A stretch of 64,000 nucleotides of DNA from JBCBUE01 sp039818285 (lineage in GTDB: Bacteria > Planctomycetota > Phycisphaerae > Phycisphaerales > Phycisphaeraceae). Positions 25,524 through 33,929 of this stretch are shown in pieces; positions within the stretch are counted from its first letter, which is position 1; the number at the start of each line of letters is the position of its first letter. The translations under genes were made by a program, and so were the position numbers. Under the pieces are notes generated by a model. That model saw nothing but the letters and a program-made list of their open reading frames with translations, did not search any database and had not been told where the DNA came from. The stretch is taken from the NCBI GenBank assembly GCA_039818285.1, contig JBCBUE010000008.1, positions 17,672 to 81,671 of the forward strand, given 5' to 3'.

Positions 25524-26492
25524 ATGCTCGCCCTGCGACTCAACGCCGACCGACAGCTCCACCTCGACCCCGCCGCCCCCGAGCCCGCGCCCGGGCGCGA
25601 CGACGCCGTCATCCGCCCGATCCAGATGGGCATCTGCTCGACCGACCTCGAGCTCATCAAGGGCTACATGGGCTTTGCCGGCACGCTCGGGCACGAGTTC
25701 GTCGGCGTCGTCGAGGCCGTCGGCTCCAAGAAGCACAAGGACTGGGTCGGCAAGCGCGTCGTCGGGGAGATCAACTGCGTCTGCGGCGTCTGCGACATGT
25801 GCAAGGCCGGCCTGCGCACCCACTGCCGCAACCGCACCGTCCTCGGCATCCTCAACCGCGACGGCTGCTTCGCCGAGGCCCTGACCCTGCCGATCATCAA
25901 TCTGCACGAGGTGCCCGACAACGTCGACAACGACACCGCCGTGTTCACCGAGCCTCTCGCCGCGGCCTTCCAGATCCTCCAGCAGCTCACCATCGAGGGC
26001 CGGCCGTTCATCACCGTCCTCGGCGACGGCCGGCTCGGCCTGCTCTGCGCCCAGGTCATGGCCGGGCTCAACGCCACCGTCCGCTGCGTCGGCAAGCACC
26101 CCGAGAAGCTCGCCCTCTGCGAGAAGTGGGGCGTCAAGCACCGCCTGCTCGGCGACGTCGGCCTCCGCAAAGACCAGGACATCGTCGTCGACGCCACCGG
26201 CTCGCCCACCGGCCTGGCGACCGCGATGCAGATGGTCCGCCCCCGCGGCACGATCGTCATGAAGACCACCGTCGCCCCCGACGCCGACGTGGCCCTCGAC
26301 CTCAGCCCGCTGGTCATCGACGAGATCAAGCTGATCGGCTCGCGCTGCGGCCCGTTCGCCGTCGCCCTCGACGCCTTGTCGGCCGGCACCATCGACGTCG
26401 TCTCGCTGATCAGCAAGCGCGTCAAGCTCAAGGACGCCGACAAGGCCCTGCCCGCGGCGCGGGGGCAGCTCAAGGTGCTGATCGAGCCTTGA
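25524..26492 (+). CDS. Zinc-dependent MDR alcohol dehydrogenase-like
   Basis: A 322-residue medium-chain dehydrogenase/reductase. Catalytic zinc ligands are Cys38 and His57-Glu58 (GHEFVG). The structural zinc set is Cys87, Cys90, Cys93 and Cys101. The Rossmann part has VLGDGRLGLLCAQVMAG. Members oxidise alcohols, polyols or sugar alcohols with NAD(P); the substrate is not evident, and some relatives are annotated as threonine or sorbitol dehydrogenases. The N-terminal ~20 residues are short for the family. It is divergent from nadK, and a low-GC SMI1/KNR4 gene follows after 30 bases. Confidence 0.88.
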   Translation: MLALRLNADRQLHLDPAAPEPAPGRDDAVIRPIQMGICSTDLELIKGYMGFAGTLGHEFVGVVEAVGSKKHKDWVGKRVVGEINCVCGVCDMCKAGLRTHCRNRTVLGILNRDGCFAEALTLPIINLHEVPDNVDNDTAVFTEPLAAAFQILQQLTIEGRPFITVLGDGRLGLLCAQVMAGLNATVRCVGKHPEKLALCEKWGVKHRLLGDVGLRKDQDIVVDATGSPTGLATAMQMVRPRGTIVMKTTVAPDADVALDLSPLVIDEIKLIGSRCGPFAVALDALSAGTIDVVSLISKRVKLKDADKALPAARGQLKVLIEP

Positions 26493-26522
26493 ACTCGATC
26501 ACTCGCTCGCTACTCTCGGGAC

Positions 26523-27203
26523 ATGCCCGGGCGGATTCAAGAAATTTGGCCTCGCCTTGAAGCTGTGCTGAGACAGCAGTGTCCAGCTGCGCTCGAAAGC
26601 CTCAACCCTCCCGCAACGCCGCAACAAATCGATGATCTCGAAGCCAAGCTGGAGATCGAGTTGCCGCAAGGGCTGCGTGAGCTGTTGCTGATCTTCAACG
26701 GTCAACCCCAAGACGGCAGCGGACAAGCGGCCCCGATCATTCCAGCGGAGCATTCTGAAGCTGGCGTCTATCTTGCAACTTGGGGTGAATTCGGCAGCGT
26801 CGACGATATCGAGCGTTGGACTCTACAAACCAGAGTCATTCAGTCAGAAACGCCACGACAGGCAGAACAAATCCATGATCACTTCCGCGAGATCTATAGG
26901 CAAGCCGGAATCGAACCTCCCGAGTTCGGACCTGGCGTTTACACCACGGAGCATCGGTGGCTTGTTTTTTGCGACCCAGGGTCTGGCGACTCAATAGGAA
27001 TCCAGGTTGCGGACAACAGTAGCATCCCAGTCGATTCGATCTGTGGAATCAACCACGAAGAAGAAACACCTCACACACTCGCTCCAGATTTAGAGACGTG
27101 GTTCTTGCTCCTTGTCGAACGATATGAGTCCGGCCGGTACCGAGTAATCGAGAGAGATGGCTGCTTAGAGGCTGTGGATCGCCAGGATCCAGAAACCGAT
27201 TAG
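26523..27203 (+). CDS. SMI1/KNR4 family protein
   Basis: A 226-residue soluble protein of the SMI1/KNR4 (SUKH) superfamily. The start is typical: ALESLNPPATPQQIDDLEAKL, then LPQGLRELLLIFNGQ, and later a HRWLVFCDPGSGDSIGIQV block. In bacteria many SUKH proteins are immunity proteins for polymorphic toxins, but no toxin gene is adjacent and function here is unproven. Base composition is plainly lower in GC than the flanking genes (28 of 60 bases are G or C in 26821-26880), which suggests recent acquisition. It is flanked by a dehydrogenase and a convergent cytochrome c gene. Confidence 0.8.
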   Translation: MPGRIQEIWPRLEAVLRQQCPAALESLNPPATPQQIDDLEAKLEIELPQGLRELLLIFNGQPQDGSGQAAPIIPAEHSEAGVYLATWGEFGSVDDIERWTLQTRVIQSETPRQAEQIHDHFREIYRQAGIEPPEFGPGVYTTEHRWLVFCDPGSGDSIGIQVADNSSIPVDSICGINHEEETPHTLAPDLETWFLLLVERYESGRYRVIERDGCLEAVDRQDPETD

Positions 27204-27216
27204 CTCGGCTCGGTTG

Positions 27217-27663
27217 TCATTCTTCGCCCGGCCCGATCGACTCGATGTACGCCACCAGCGCGTCGATCTCACCGTCGCTGAGGATCCCGGCGTAGTTGGC
27301 CATCTGCCCGCTCTTGTAGCCGGCGACGACCTGGCGGTCCGAGTGCAGGATCGACTCGCGGATGTAGGCCTCGTCGGCAACGACGGTCGTGCCGTCTTGC
27401 AGCCGGACCTCGCTGCCCCACAGCCCGTGATGCGACGGCGCGACGGAGTTGCTCGCGTCGCCGTGGCACAGGTGGCACTGCCGGCGACGGAACACCACGT
27501 ACCCCGCCTCGGCGGGCTCGGCCTGACGGATCACCTGGGCGGTCGAGACGTCCTTCCACCGGTTCATCGCGTCGTCCCCGCCGCCGCAGGACGCCAGACC
27601 GACCGCGAGCGCAACGACGCCCGCACCCCACAGCCACCGGAAACGATCCTGTCGGCCACGCAT
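27217..27663 (-). CDS. Cytochrome c lipoprotein, COX II-type heme domain
   Basis: A 148-residue envelope cytochrome c. A signal peptide ends in a lipobox (GLASC, Cys26). The heme site is Cys63-His-Leu-Cys-His67, and the axial methionine is probably Met120. The stretch GLWGSEVRLQDGTTVVADEAYIRESIL closely resembles the heme domain at the C terminus of cytochrome c oxidase subunit II. Here it stands alone, without the cupredoxin part. It presumably shuttles electrons at the outer face of the inner membrane. No oxidase gene adjoins it. Confidence 0.87.
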   Translation of the reverse strand: MRGRQDRFRWLWGAGVVALAVGLASCGGGDDAMNRWKDVSTAQVIRQAEPAEAGYVVFRRRQCHLCHGDASNSVAPSHHGLWGSEVRLQDGTTVVADEAYIRESILHSDRQVVAGYKSGQMANYAGILSDGEIDALVAYIESIGPGEE

Positions 27664-27730
27664 CCGGCCAAGATAGGCGACCCGGGCGCGGGCTTGCGGG
27701 CGCGTGTCGATCGGCCGCGCCCGACGTGCA

Positions 27731-27761
27731 AGAGAAAAGCCGACCGCAGAACGGCCGGCTT
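27731..27761 (-). terminator. Rho-independent terminator after fibro-slime gene
   Basis: On the minus strand, AAGCCGGCCG (27752-27761) pairs with CGGTCGGCTT (27737-27746) through a five-base loop, with one G-U pair, and runs into a T-rich tail (complement of 27731-27738). It lies about 30 bases past the stop of the fibro-slime gene. Confidence 0.75.
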
Positions 27762-27791
27762 CAGAGGGATGGTCCGTGGCGTCTGGGGTGG

Positions 27792-28946
27792 TCAGCGGCG
27801 ACGGCGAGTCGCGAGGCCGACGATCATCGCGAGCCCCAGGCCGGCCGCGGTCGGGGTCGGGATGACCTCGGGGTCGCCGTTGTCGGGCGGGTCGATGGGA
27901 TCGATCGGGTCGATCGGGTCAATGGGATCGACCGGCACGTCGACGTTCAGCAGGAACGAGGTGCTGATCTCGAACTCCGACTGGAACGTGTGTCGCTCGG
28001 CGAAGAAGATGTCCATCGTCGCGTCGTCGCCGTACTCCAGGCCGAGCAGGGTGGCGAGGTCTTCGCTGGTGAAGCTCTCGGTGATCGAGGTGTTGACGCC
28101 GCCGCGGTCCAGGACGAGGACGCCGTCGACGAAGACCCAGAGGTCGTCGTCGCCGGTGAAGGTGAACTCCTGATCCTCGAAGAGGGTGAACTCGATGTCG
28201 TTGAGCGCGATCGTGAAGTGGTAGTTGTGGTCCGGCGGATCGTCGGTGAAGGCCTCGGTGAGCGGGCTGTAGTCGGCCTCGGGGGTGTTGCCGAAGAGCT
28301 CGCCGTCGATCGGGAAGAAGTCGAGGTCGGTGAACTTATAGACGTTGTCGCCGGCGTCGAAGTCGAGCGTCAGGTCGAACGGCTTGGACTGGTTGACGCC
28401 GGGCGTGTCGTTGTACCACTGGTCGAAGTTCGACTCGGTGGTGACCGTGGGGTTGTCGTCGCCGGCGAAGACGGGCTTGCCGTCTGCGCCGAGGTTGCTC
28501 TCGACGATGCCCTTGTCGGCGACGGCGTTGCCGGTGGTGCCGAGGATGGTGCTGGTCGAGAAGCCGTTGTTGCGGACGGTGTCGGTGGAGAAAGCGCCGA
28601 GGAAGCCGTCGTCCTGGTCGGTGTCGGCGTCGGCACCGGCGTCGGAGTCCGGCTGGTTGTAGGGGATGGTGTTGCCGGTGCCGCCCTGATCGACCAGAGC
28701 GAGACTCGTCGCCGCGTCGGTGCCGTTGGCCGAGTCGCCGCCGCCCAGCGCCGAGGGGGTCAGCGACCAGACGAGGGCGTCGAGGAACTCGAAGTCGGGG
28801 TGGCTGGCCTCGAAGTCCCAGATGGTGCCGTTGACCTGGATCGAGTCCGGGGCGTCGAAGTCGTCGGGCACGCCCTGGGCGTCGACGAGGCCGCCGGTGA
28901 TCAGCACCGAGCCCGCCGCAACCGCGATCAATAATCGCTCGTTCAT
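27792..28946 (-). CDS. Fibro-slime domain protein with C-terminal sorting signal
   Basis: A 384-residue surface protein. The ATG at 28946 has a strong Shine-Dalgarno (GGAGG) and a signal peptide (MNERLLIAVAAGSVLITGG). The fibro-slime domain ends near residue 340: FTFTGDDDLWVFVDGVLVLDR, followed by MDIFFAERHTFQSEFEIST. A DPI repeat linker leads to a PEP-CTERM-like tail: IPTPTAAG, a hydrophobic helix and a final RRRR. Such tails are processed by exosortase/archaeosortase-type enzymes in other bacteria; none is in this window. The domain also occurs in cellulosome and slime-mould proteins, so a role in adhesion or matrix is likely but inferred. Confidence 0.88.
   Translation of the reverse strand: MNERLLIAVAAGSVLITGGLVDAQGVPDDFDAPDSIQVNGTIWDFEASHPDFEFLDALVWSLTPSALGGGDSANGTDAATSLALVDQGGTGNTIPYNQPDSDAGADADTDQDDGFLGAFSTDTVRNNGFSTSTILGTTGNAVADKGIVESNLGADGKPVFAGDDNPTVTTESNFDQWYNDTPGVNQSKPFDLTLDFDAGDNVYKFTDLDFFPIDGELFGNTPEADYSPLTEAFTDDPPDHNYHFTIALNDIEFTLFEDQEFTFTGDDDLWVFVDGVLVLDRGGVNTSITESFTSEDLATLLGLEYGDDATMDIFFAERHTFQSEFEISTSFLLNVDVPVDPIDPIDPIDPIDPPDNGDPEVIPTPTAAGLGLAMIVGLATRRRR
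27892..27936. repeat. 9-base tandem repeat coding for Asp-Pro-Ile
   Basis: Five consecutive 9-base units (plus-strand forms TCGATGGGA, TCGATCGGG, TCGATCGGG, TCAATGGGA, TCGACCGGC) encode a DPI tripeptide ladder on the minus strand, just before the sorting signal of the fibro-slime protein. The last unit has drifted. The ladder probably forms an extended spacer that could change length by slippage. Confidence 0.8.
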
Positions 28947-29132
28947 CTCTCTTTCCTCCCGCTGTTGGTTAGAACCGTGGTGCAAACTGGACGAGACTAG
29001 AAGCCGCCCTCGACTCGATTGACCATATCGCCGCACCCCTACAAACGGAACGGGGAGGCGGCGGATTCTCACAATTTTCACGATTTTCTCACCCCAAAAG
29101 GTGCCTGAAGCGCCAAGACCGCCCGGCTCCCC

Positions 29133-29840
29133 TCACGCCAACCGCGTCAGCTTCGCCCGGTAGGCGTACCGACGGAGGACCTCCTCGAAGTCCAGGCGGA
29201 CGTCCCCGGCCACGCGGAGCTCGTTGAGATGCTCGACCAGCTCGGGGCGGTAGTGGACGTGGAACGTCGCCAGCCAGCGCTTCAGCGTCCACGCGAACGG
29301 GGCCGGCAGCTTGGCCTGGTCGTAGAAATCGACCACCCGCACGGCCCCACCCGGCCCGACGGCCCGCAGCGCCGCGGCGACCGAATCCTTCCACGGCGGG
29401 ATCATCGACAGCGAGTAACTGAAGAACACCAGGTCGGCCCACCCCTCGTCCCGCCGATCCTTGATCCCCAGCATCCCCGGCGAGAGGTACTGGGCCAGCC
29501 CCTGCGTCAGCGTGACCTTGTCACTCAGGTTTCGGCGGTCGACGCTCTTGCGGGCCGTGTCGATCATGACCGACGCGGCGTCGACGCCGAACAGCTGCGC
29601 CTGCCCGCCGAGCCCTCGCTTGTCGAGCAGGCGTTGCAGCGCGATCAGGTTCCGCCCCGTCCCGCAGCCAACTTCGACCAGCCGCACCCGCCGGCCGGCC
29701 TGCGCCACGTCATCGGTGATCTGCTTGAGCAAGCCGTCCCGCCCCAGCAGGTAGTACTTGCGCGACGCGTCGTAGACGTGCCGCGTGTAGCGGTACATCT
29801 TGTCCATCGAAGTCGCGGCGTCGTGCGTGGCTTCAGTCAT
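29133..29840 (-). CDS. btaB: Betaine lipid N-methyltransferase
   Basis: A 235-residue SAM-dependent methyltransferase of the BtaB type, which trimethylates diacylglycerylhomoserine to the betaine lipid DGTS. The N terminus MDKMYRYTRHVYDASRKYY and YLLGRDGLL are family hallmarks. The SAM site is VEVGCGTGRN (residues 56-64), followed by FFSYSLSMIPPWKD and the C-terminal FHVHYRPELVEHL. It ends a three-gene unit with btaA and an unknown membrane protein; its start overlaps the preceding stop by 8 bases. The product acts on lipid at the inner face of the membrane. Confidence 0.9.
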   Translation of the reverse strand: MTEATHDAATSMDKMYRYTRHVYDASRKYYLLGRDGLLKQITDDVAQAGRRVRLVEVGCGTGRNLIALQRLLDKRGLGGQAQLFGVDAASVMIDTARKSVDRRNLSDKVTLTQGLAQYLSPGMLGIKDRRDEGWADLVFFSYSLSMIPPWKDSVAAALRAVGPGGAVRVVDFYDQAKLPAPFAWTLKRWLATFHVHYRPELVEHLNELRVAGDVRLDFEEVLRRYAYRAKLTRLA

Positions 29841-30312
29841 CGCGGGAGTCTATTTCTGTTTCGACCTCTGCGCCAGGACTCAGTGCGTTTCGTTGATGAT
29901 CGGCGATACGCCATCGCCACCAAGTAATCAACGCGACGGTAAGGAGCAAGACAGGCCAAGGGAACTCCAACCCGAAGTAATCCGGGTTGGTGATGAGCTG
30001 AAACCAAAAATTGATCGGAATGCCTGATCCCAAGTACTCGCTATAAAAAAGAAAAGGAGGAAGATCGATGGCGTATGTCGGAACATCATCCAACATCCCG
30101 ACGAGCGGCCCCAGCTCGGCTTTAAGGTTGGCGTAGTCAAAATGATCGGCAATGGCGGTGTGGAACAGCCCGCCTGACGCGGCGACCACCCAGTCCTTCG
30201 GCCCCACGTTGATGTAGAAAAACACGCTCCAACCGGCCACGTTCACGAGATACGCAACGAGCAGCAGGATCGTGCAGGCGAGCAGCACCCACGGTCGACG
30301 GACCCGCTTCAC
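29833..30312 (-). CDS. Membrane protein between btaA and btaB
   Basis: A 159-residue protein of no recognised family. It has two clear membrane helices (about 8-34 and 115-133). Between them is an 80-residue loop that starts just after the first helix (NVGPKDWVVAASGGLFHTAIADHFDY) and contains several aromatic and acidic residues. The tail is hydrophilic. It starts 4 bases after btaA ends and its stop overlaps the btaB start, so coexpression with both betaine-lipid enzymes is very likely. Its base composition is lower in GC than either partner, which suggests later insertion. It might assist lipid handling, but that is a guess from context. Confidence 0.7.
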   Translation of the reverse strand: MKRVRRPWVLLACTILLLVAYLVNVAGWSVFFYINVGPKDWVVAASGGLFHTAIADHFDYANLKAELGPLVGMLDDVPTYAIDLPPFLFYSEYLGSGIPINFWFQLITNPDYFGLEFPWPVLLLTVALITWWRWRIADHQRNALSPGAEVETEIDSRDD

Positions 30313-30316
30313 GCGA

Positions 30317-31573
30317 TCACTTCTTCACGTACAGATGAAACCCGCCGTAGATCGCCGAGCGGTCCTTCTTGAACCCCTCGGCCGACTCCTCGGCCCGGTA
30401 CTCCCATTTGGCGAGCTGGTCGGGCGGCAGCGCCCGCTCGATCGGCGACTCCGAGCCGGAGGTGCGGAAGATCACCCGCGTGCCGGGGTCGCCGACGCGG
30501 TCGAACTGGTCCCACAGCTCGGCGATCACCTCGTCGGGCATCCAGTCCTGGCTGTCGAGCAGGACGAACCGGTCGAGCGAGTCCTCGGGCTGCTCGGCGA
30601 GGAACTTGGTGAGCGAGACGATGTGCGTCTCGACCTTGGGCAGACGCTGGCGGAGGGCCTTGAAGTTCTCCTCGCGGAGGTAGTCGGGGATGGCCTTCTT
30701 GTTCTCGTGGTCGTACCGCCGGCCGAACGCCTGCCAGGCGAAGTAGTTGTCGTCCATGTCGAAGTCGACGCCGAGCTTGCGGACGCGCTCGCGGAAGAGC
30801 TCGGGCATCGCGCCGGCGGACTCCTCCTTCATGATGTCGAACTGGCTGGGCGGGATCCCGAGCGAGAAGCCGGTGACCGGGTTCTTGCTGAGCATGCGGA
30901 CGACGCGGTTCCGGAAGTAAGGCTCGATGACCTTCTCGTAATAGGCCTGCCGTTCCTCGGGGTTCTTGGCCTCGAGGATCTCCTCGTAATTCTTGCCGGT
31001 GACGCGGCCGATGAGGTGAGCGAAGCGGATGAGCTGGCCGAGCTTGGACTGGTTGTAGAACCCGCGCTTGAAGTAGCCGATGCGCTTGGGGCCGACCTTG
31101 CGCGTCGGCCAGGCGGAGGATTCCCAGTACTGGCGGGTGGTGTCGTCGAGGTGCGGGCGGATGTACTGCTTGTAGCGGTCGAGGTTGATCTTGCCCTCGC
31201 CGAGCCCGAAGAACTGGTAGAAGGCCTCGTGATTCGGCAGGTGCTCGAGGGCGGCGAGCTTCAGTCGGGTCAGCGACATGTGGCAGGTGTTGAGGTCCAC
31301 CGCCACGATGCGATCGGGGTCGTACGTCAGGTAATTGAGGACGTTGCAGCCGCCGGAGCTGATGGTCAGGACGCGGTTGCCCGGGCCGAGCTGCATGGCC
31401 TCGGCGTCGACGCGGGGGTCCTCCCAGATCTGGTTGTAGATGAACCCGCGGAACCACAGGGTGAACAGCCGCTCGAGCATGCCGGCCCGGGAGCGGGAGT
31501 CGTTGTGGTGGACCGCCTCGCGGAGGAAGTCCTGGGTCATCTGTCGGGCCGAGGACACCGGCGTCGTTGTCAT
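30317..31573 (-). CDS. btaA: Betaine lipid synthase BtaA (DUF3419)
   Basis: A 418-residue enzyme that moves the 3-amino-3-carboxypropyl group from SAM to diacylglycerol, the first step toward DGTS. Family features are visible: an N-terminal helix, IYNQIWEDPRVD, the SAM-binding block VLTISSGGCNVLNYL, IVAVDLNTCHMSLTRLKLAAL and, near the end, FVLLDSQDWM. The last third (RFVLLDSQDWMPDEVIAEL to GGFHLYVKK) is a Rossmann-like close. The ATG at 31573 begins the conserved protein; an upstream in-frame ATG (31642) adds an unconserved leader. A small inverted repeat lies just upstream at 31589-31604. DGTS replaces phospholipid under phosphate limitation in other bacteria. Confidence 0.92.
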   Translation of the reverse strand: MTTTPVSSARQMTQDFLREAVHHNDSRSRAGMLERLFTLWFRGFIYNQIWEDPRVDAEAMQLGPGNRVLTISSGGCNVLNYLTYDPDRIVAVDLNTCHMSLTRLKLAALEHLPNHEAFYQFFGLGEGKINLDRYKQYIRPHLDDTTRQYWESSAWPTRKVGPKRIGYFKRGFYNQSKLGQLIRFAHLIGRVTGKNYEEILEAKNPEERQAYYEKVIEPYFRNRVVRMLSKNPVTGFSLGIPPSQFDIMKEESAGAMPELFRERVRKLGVDFDMDDNYFAWQAFGRRYDHENKKAIPDYLREENFKALRQRLPKVETHIVSLTKFLAEQPEDSLDRFVLLDSQDWMPDEVIAELWDQFDRVGDPGTRVIFRTSGSESPIERALPPDQLAKWEYRAEESAEGFKKDRSAIYGGFHLYVKK

Positions 31574-31588
31574 GGTCGATAGGCCTGG

Positions 31589-31604
31589 GGGTGAATGATC
31601 ACCC
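31589..31604. promoter_or_regulatory. Inverted repeat upstream of btaA
   Basis: GGGTGA and TCACCC flank a four-base centre (ATGA), 16-31 bases before the btaA start codon. It could be an operator half-site pair or an mRNA hairpin at the ribosome-binding region; no factor is identified. No Pho-box-like repeat was found in the 137 bases between btaA and msrA. Confidence 0.3.
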
Positions 31605-31710
31605 GGGTGCGGGAGGTGGTTTTCGGGAACCGCAAACCGCACGTTTTACCAGAGCCCGGCGGGGGCGTCCATCGGCCGAACACCCGCCGGCCGAGCCGAG
31701 CGGGGCGGGC

Positions 31711-32394
31711 TCAGTTCTTGGCGACCTGCTCGGGGAAGGCCTGCTTGAGCTTCTCGACCTTCGTCATCGCTTGGTACACGATGTACGGCTGGTTGGGGTT
31801 GAGTTCCGCGTAGTTCTGGTGGTACGCCTCGGCGACGAAGAAGCCCGCGCCGATCGGCTCGAGGGTCGTGACGATCGGGTCGCCGAACACGCCGGCCTGC
31901 TCGAGCTGGCCGATGTAGGCCTGGGCGACGCTCTTCTCCTCCTCGGAGGTGTAGAAGATGGCCGAGCGATAGTGCCGGCCGACGTCGTTGCCCTGGCGGT
32001 TGAGCGTGGTGGGGTCGTGGGCGACGGTGAAGAAGATCTTCAGCAGCTCGCCGTACGTCACGACCGAGGCGTCATAAGTGATGGCGATGGCCTCGGCGTG
32101 GTCGGTGGCGCCGCGGCTGACGAGCTGGTAGCTGGCGTCGTCCTTGGTGCCGCCGGCGTAGCCGGAGATGACGCTCTTGACGCCCTCGACGCGCTCGAAG
32201 ACGGCCTCGGTGCACCAGAAGCAGCCTCCGGCGAAGATCGCCGTGTGCTCGGCCTGCCCCTCGGGGACCGTCAGATCGATCGCCGGGTCAGGAACGTCGG
32301 CCACCTTCACCTCGGCTCGCACGCAGCTCGCTCCGATCGCGCCCATCGCCATGGCCATCACTCCGGTCAACAGGGGGTGTCGTCTTAGCTTCAT
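31711..32394 (-). CDS. msrA: Peptide methionine sulfoxide reductase MsrA (exported)
   Basis: A 227-residue reductase that repairs methionine-S-sulfoxide in proteins. The catalytic motif GGCFWC places the reactive cysteine at Cys58. Later segments SGYAGGTKDD, VSRGATDHAEAI and FFTVAHDPTTLNRQGNDVG follow the family order. An N-terminal signal-like helix (1-27) predicts export to the periplasm or a lipoprotein form (possible lipobox IGASC), which suits repair of envelope proteins. The gene precedes btaA on the same strand with a gap of about 140 bases, so cotranscription is uncertain. Confidence 0.93.
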   Translation of the reverse strand: MKLRRHPLLTGVMAMAMGAIGASCVRAEVKVADVPDPAIDLTVPEGQAEHTAIFAGGCFWCTEAVFERVEGVKSVISGYAGGTKDDASYQLVSRGATDHAEAIAITYDASVVTYGELLKIFFTVAHDPTTLNRQGNDVGRHYRSAIFYTSEEEKSVAQAYIGQLEQAGVFGDPIVTTLEPIGAGFFVAEAYHQNYAELNPNQPYIVYQAMTKVEKLKQAFPEQVAKN

Positions 32395-32461
32395 GAGTCT
32401 CCCAACCGTAGGCGCGGCCGGATTGTTCGCGCCGGCCCGCCGGCCGCGACAAAAATCGCCC

Positions 32462-32740
32462 TCAGCGGCCCCCGCCGCCCGCCTCGATCGACTTGATCAG
32501 CTTGCCCAGCCGCTCGGCGTCCTGCGCGTCGCAGACGGCGGCGACCTTCTTGTCTTCGACGCCCAGCCGCGTCAGCGCGGTGCGGGCCCGCTTCCACAGC
32601 CGAGCCCGGGCGGCGTCGGTCTCGGCCAGCCAGAGCTCGCTGAGCAGTTCGCCGAGCTTGTTGGCCTGGATCGTGTCGTGGTGGTCGTAGTACCGCTTGA
32701 CGATCTTTTCTTGGTGGCGGCTGAGGTCGCGCTGGGCCAT
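32462..32740 (-). CDS. Small helical protein, unknown
   Basis: A 92-residue charged, mostly helical protein with no recognised family. The start reads MAQRDLSRHQEKIVKRYYDHHD, then LGELLSELWLAETDAARARLWKRAR. It ends in a short Gly run. Conserved-looking aromatic and basic patches (IVKRYYDHHDTI) suggest a folded domain rather than a chance frame. It lies between the YHYH gene (32 bases upstream) and msrA (67 bases downstream) on the same strand and may share their transcript. Confidence 0.6.
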   Translation of the reverse strand: MAQRDLSRHQEKIVKRYYDHHDTIQANKLGELLSELWLAETDAARARLWKRARTALTRLGVEDKKVAAVCDAQDAERLGKLIKSIEAGGGGR

Positions 32741-32772
32741 GCGGGAAGTCTACGCCCCAGCGACCGATCGCT

Positions 32773-33852
32773 TTATGCCCCGCGTCGTGGCGGCTGATCC
32801 CCGCGTTGTCCCGGCCCCCCGCCGCGGCGTTTCATGAAGCTGCGATCCGGCTCGCCCTTGAACACCCGGGGAACGAACGGGAACTCGTTGGTCAGCACGT
32901 AGTAGTACGTGCCCTTGGGAAACTCGGGGGTGACGCCGACGCGGCCGTTGGCCTCGTCGAGGTCGCCCGAGCCTTCGACGTACTGCCAGTCCTGCGTGAA
33001 GGTGCCGTCGTAAGCCCCGCCGGGGCCGGCGTTGCCCGAGGGTCGGCTGCCGGGCTTGAGCCGATAGCTCGATCGCAGCTCGACCAGCGGGCTGCTCAGG
33101 TCGGTGGGGTCGCGGTGACCCAGCGGGCCGTAGATGGGCCAGCCGTCGGCGGCGAAGCCCAGGAGGGTCATCTGGCCGGTGGCCTGGTGCTCGGCGAGCA
33201 GGCCGGTGGGGATGCCGTGGTAGTGGTACGCGCCGGTGGGCTGGACGTGGGCGTTGGAGGCGTCGAGGCCGAGGTTCTTCTGGTCGCCGGGGCCGATGGC
33301 CTCGTAGGTCCAGCCGGTCGGCGCGCCGCCGCGCTGCAGGCCGTTGGGCGTCCAGTTCTCGGCGGTGCCGGGGTCGAAGACGACGCCGTTGAGCCCGACG
33401 CCAAAGAGGGAGCCGCGCGAGGCGCGGGCGTCGTCGTGCATGATGGGGTCGAGCGGCAACGAGAAGCGATACGACTGAGCACGGATCGCGTTGGGGTTGC
33501 TGGCGTTGGGAAACCGGCCGGTGGCGTGGTCGGGCAGGCCCTTGGAGCGGAGGACGAGCTTGCCGTTCGCTTCCTCGAGCGCGACGTCGCTCGACCACTC
33601 GCCGTCGAGCGACGCGAGCTCGGCCCAGGCGTCGTGGTCCAGCCAGGCCGACGCGCTCGGTTCATCCGAGGCCGGGGGCTCGTGGGCCTGCGCCGAGGCG
33701 ATGCAGAAACCGACCAGCAGCAACGCGAGGACGTTGACGATCAGCCAGGTGTCGCCGCGGCTCCACCTCTTGCCCTGCCCGGGCTCGGGGTCGATCCACT
33801 CCGGGGCGTTGGGGTCGAGCGGGGCCGAGGTGTCGTGGCGGGCGGTGGGCAT
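32773..33852 (-). CDS. YHYH-domain protein
   Basis: A 359-residue envelope protein. After a charged cytosolic start, a membrane anchor or uncleaved signal (DTWLIVNVLALLLVGFCIA) lies near residues 34-55. The rest is the YHYH domain, named for its central motif (GAYHYHGIPTGLL), with FAADGWPIYGPLG after it and a Pro/Gly/Arg tail. The domain is found in secreted bacterial proteins and its role is not established; the histidines suggest metal binding. It is the first gene of the run with the small helical protein and msrA. Confidence 0.82.
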   Translation of the reverse strand: MPTARHDTSAPLDPNAPEWIDPEPGQGKRWSRGDTWLIVNVLALLLVGFCIASAQAHEPPASDEPSASAWLDHDAWAELASLDGEWSSDVALEEANGKLVLRSKGLPDHATGRFPNASNPNAIRAQSYRFSLPLDPIMHDDARASRGSLFGVGLNGVVFDPGTAENWTPNGLQRGGAPTGWTYEAIGPGDQKNLGLDASNAHVQPTGAYHYHGIPTGLLAEHQATGQMTLLGFAADGWPIYGPLGHRDPTDLSSPLVELRSSYRLKPGSRPSGNAGPGGAYDGTFTQDWQYVEGSGDLDEANGRVGVTPEFPKGTYYYVLTNEFPFVPRVFKGEPDRSFMKRRGGGPGQRGDQPPRRGA

Positions 33853-33929
33853 CGACGCGCTCCTCTGACAACTTGAGTCACCGGGCGATCGGACAAGCCC
33901 GACCCGTGATCAACGCACCCGGCCCGGCC

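Noticed and set aside
31574..31710. Pho-box-like repeat before btaA
   Set aside because: No 11-base direct repeat resembling the one before phoB is present; only a short inverted repeat was found.
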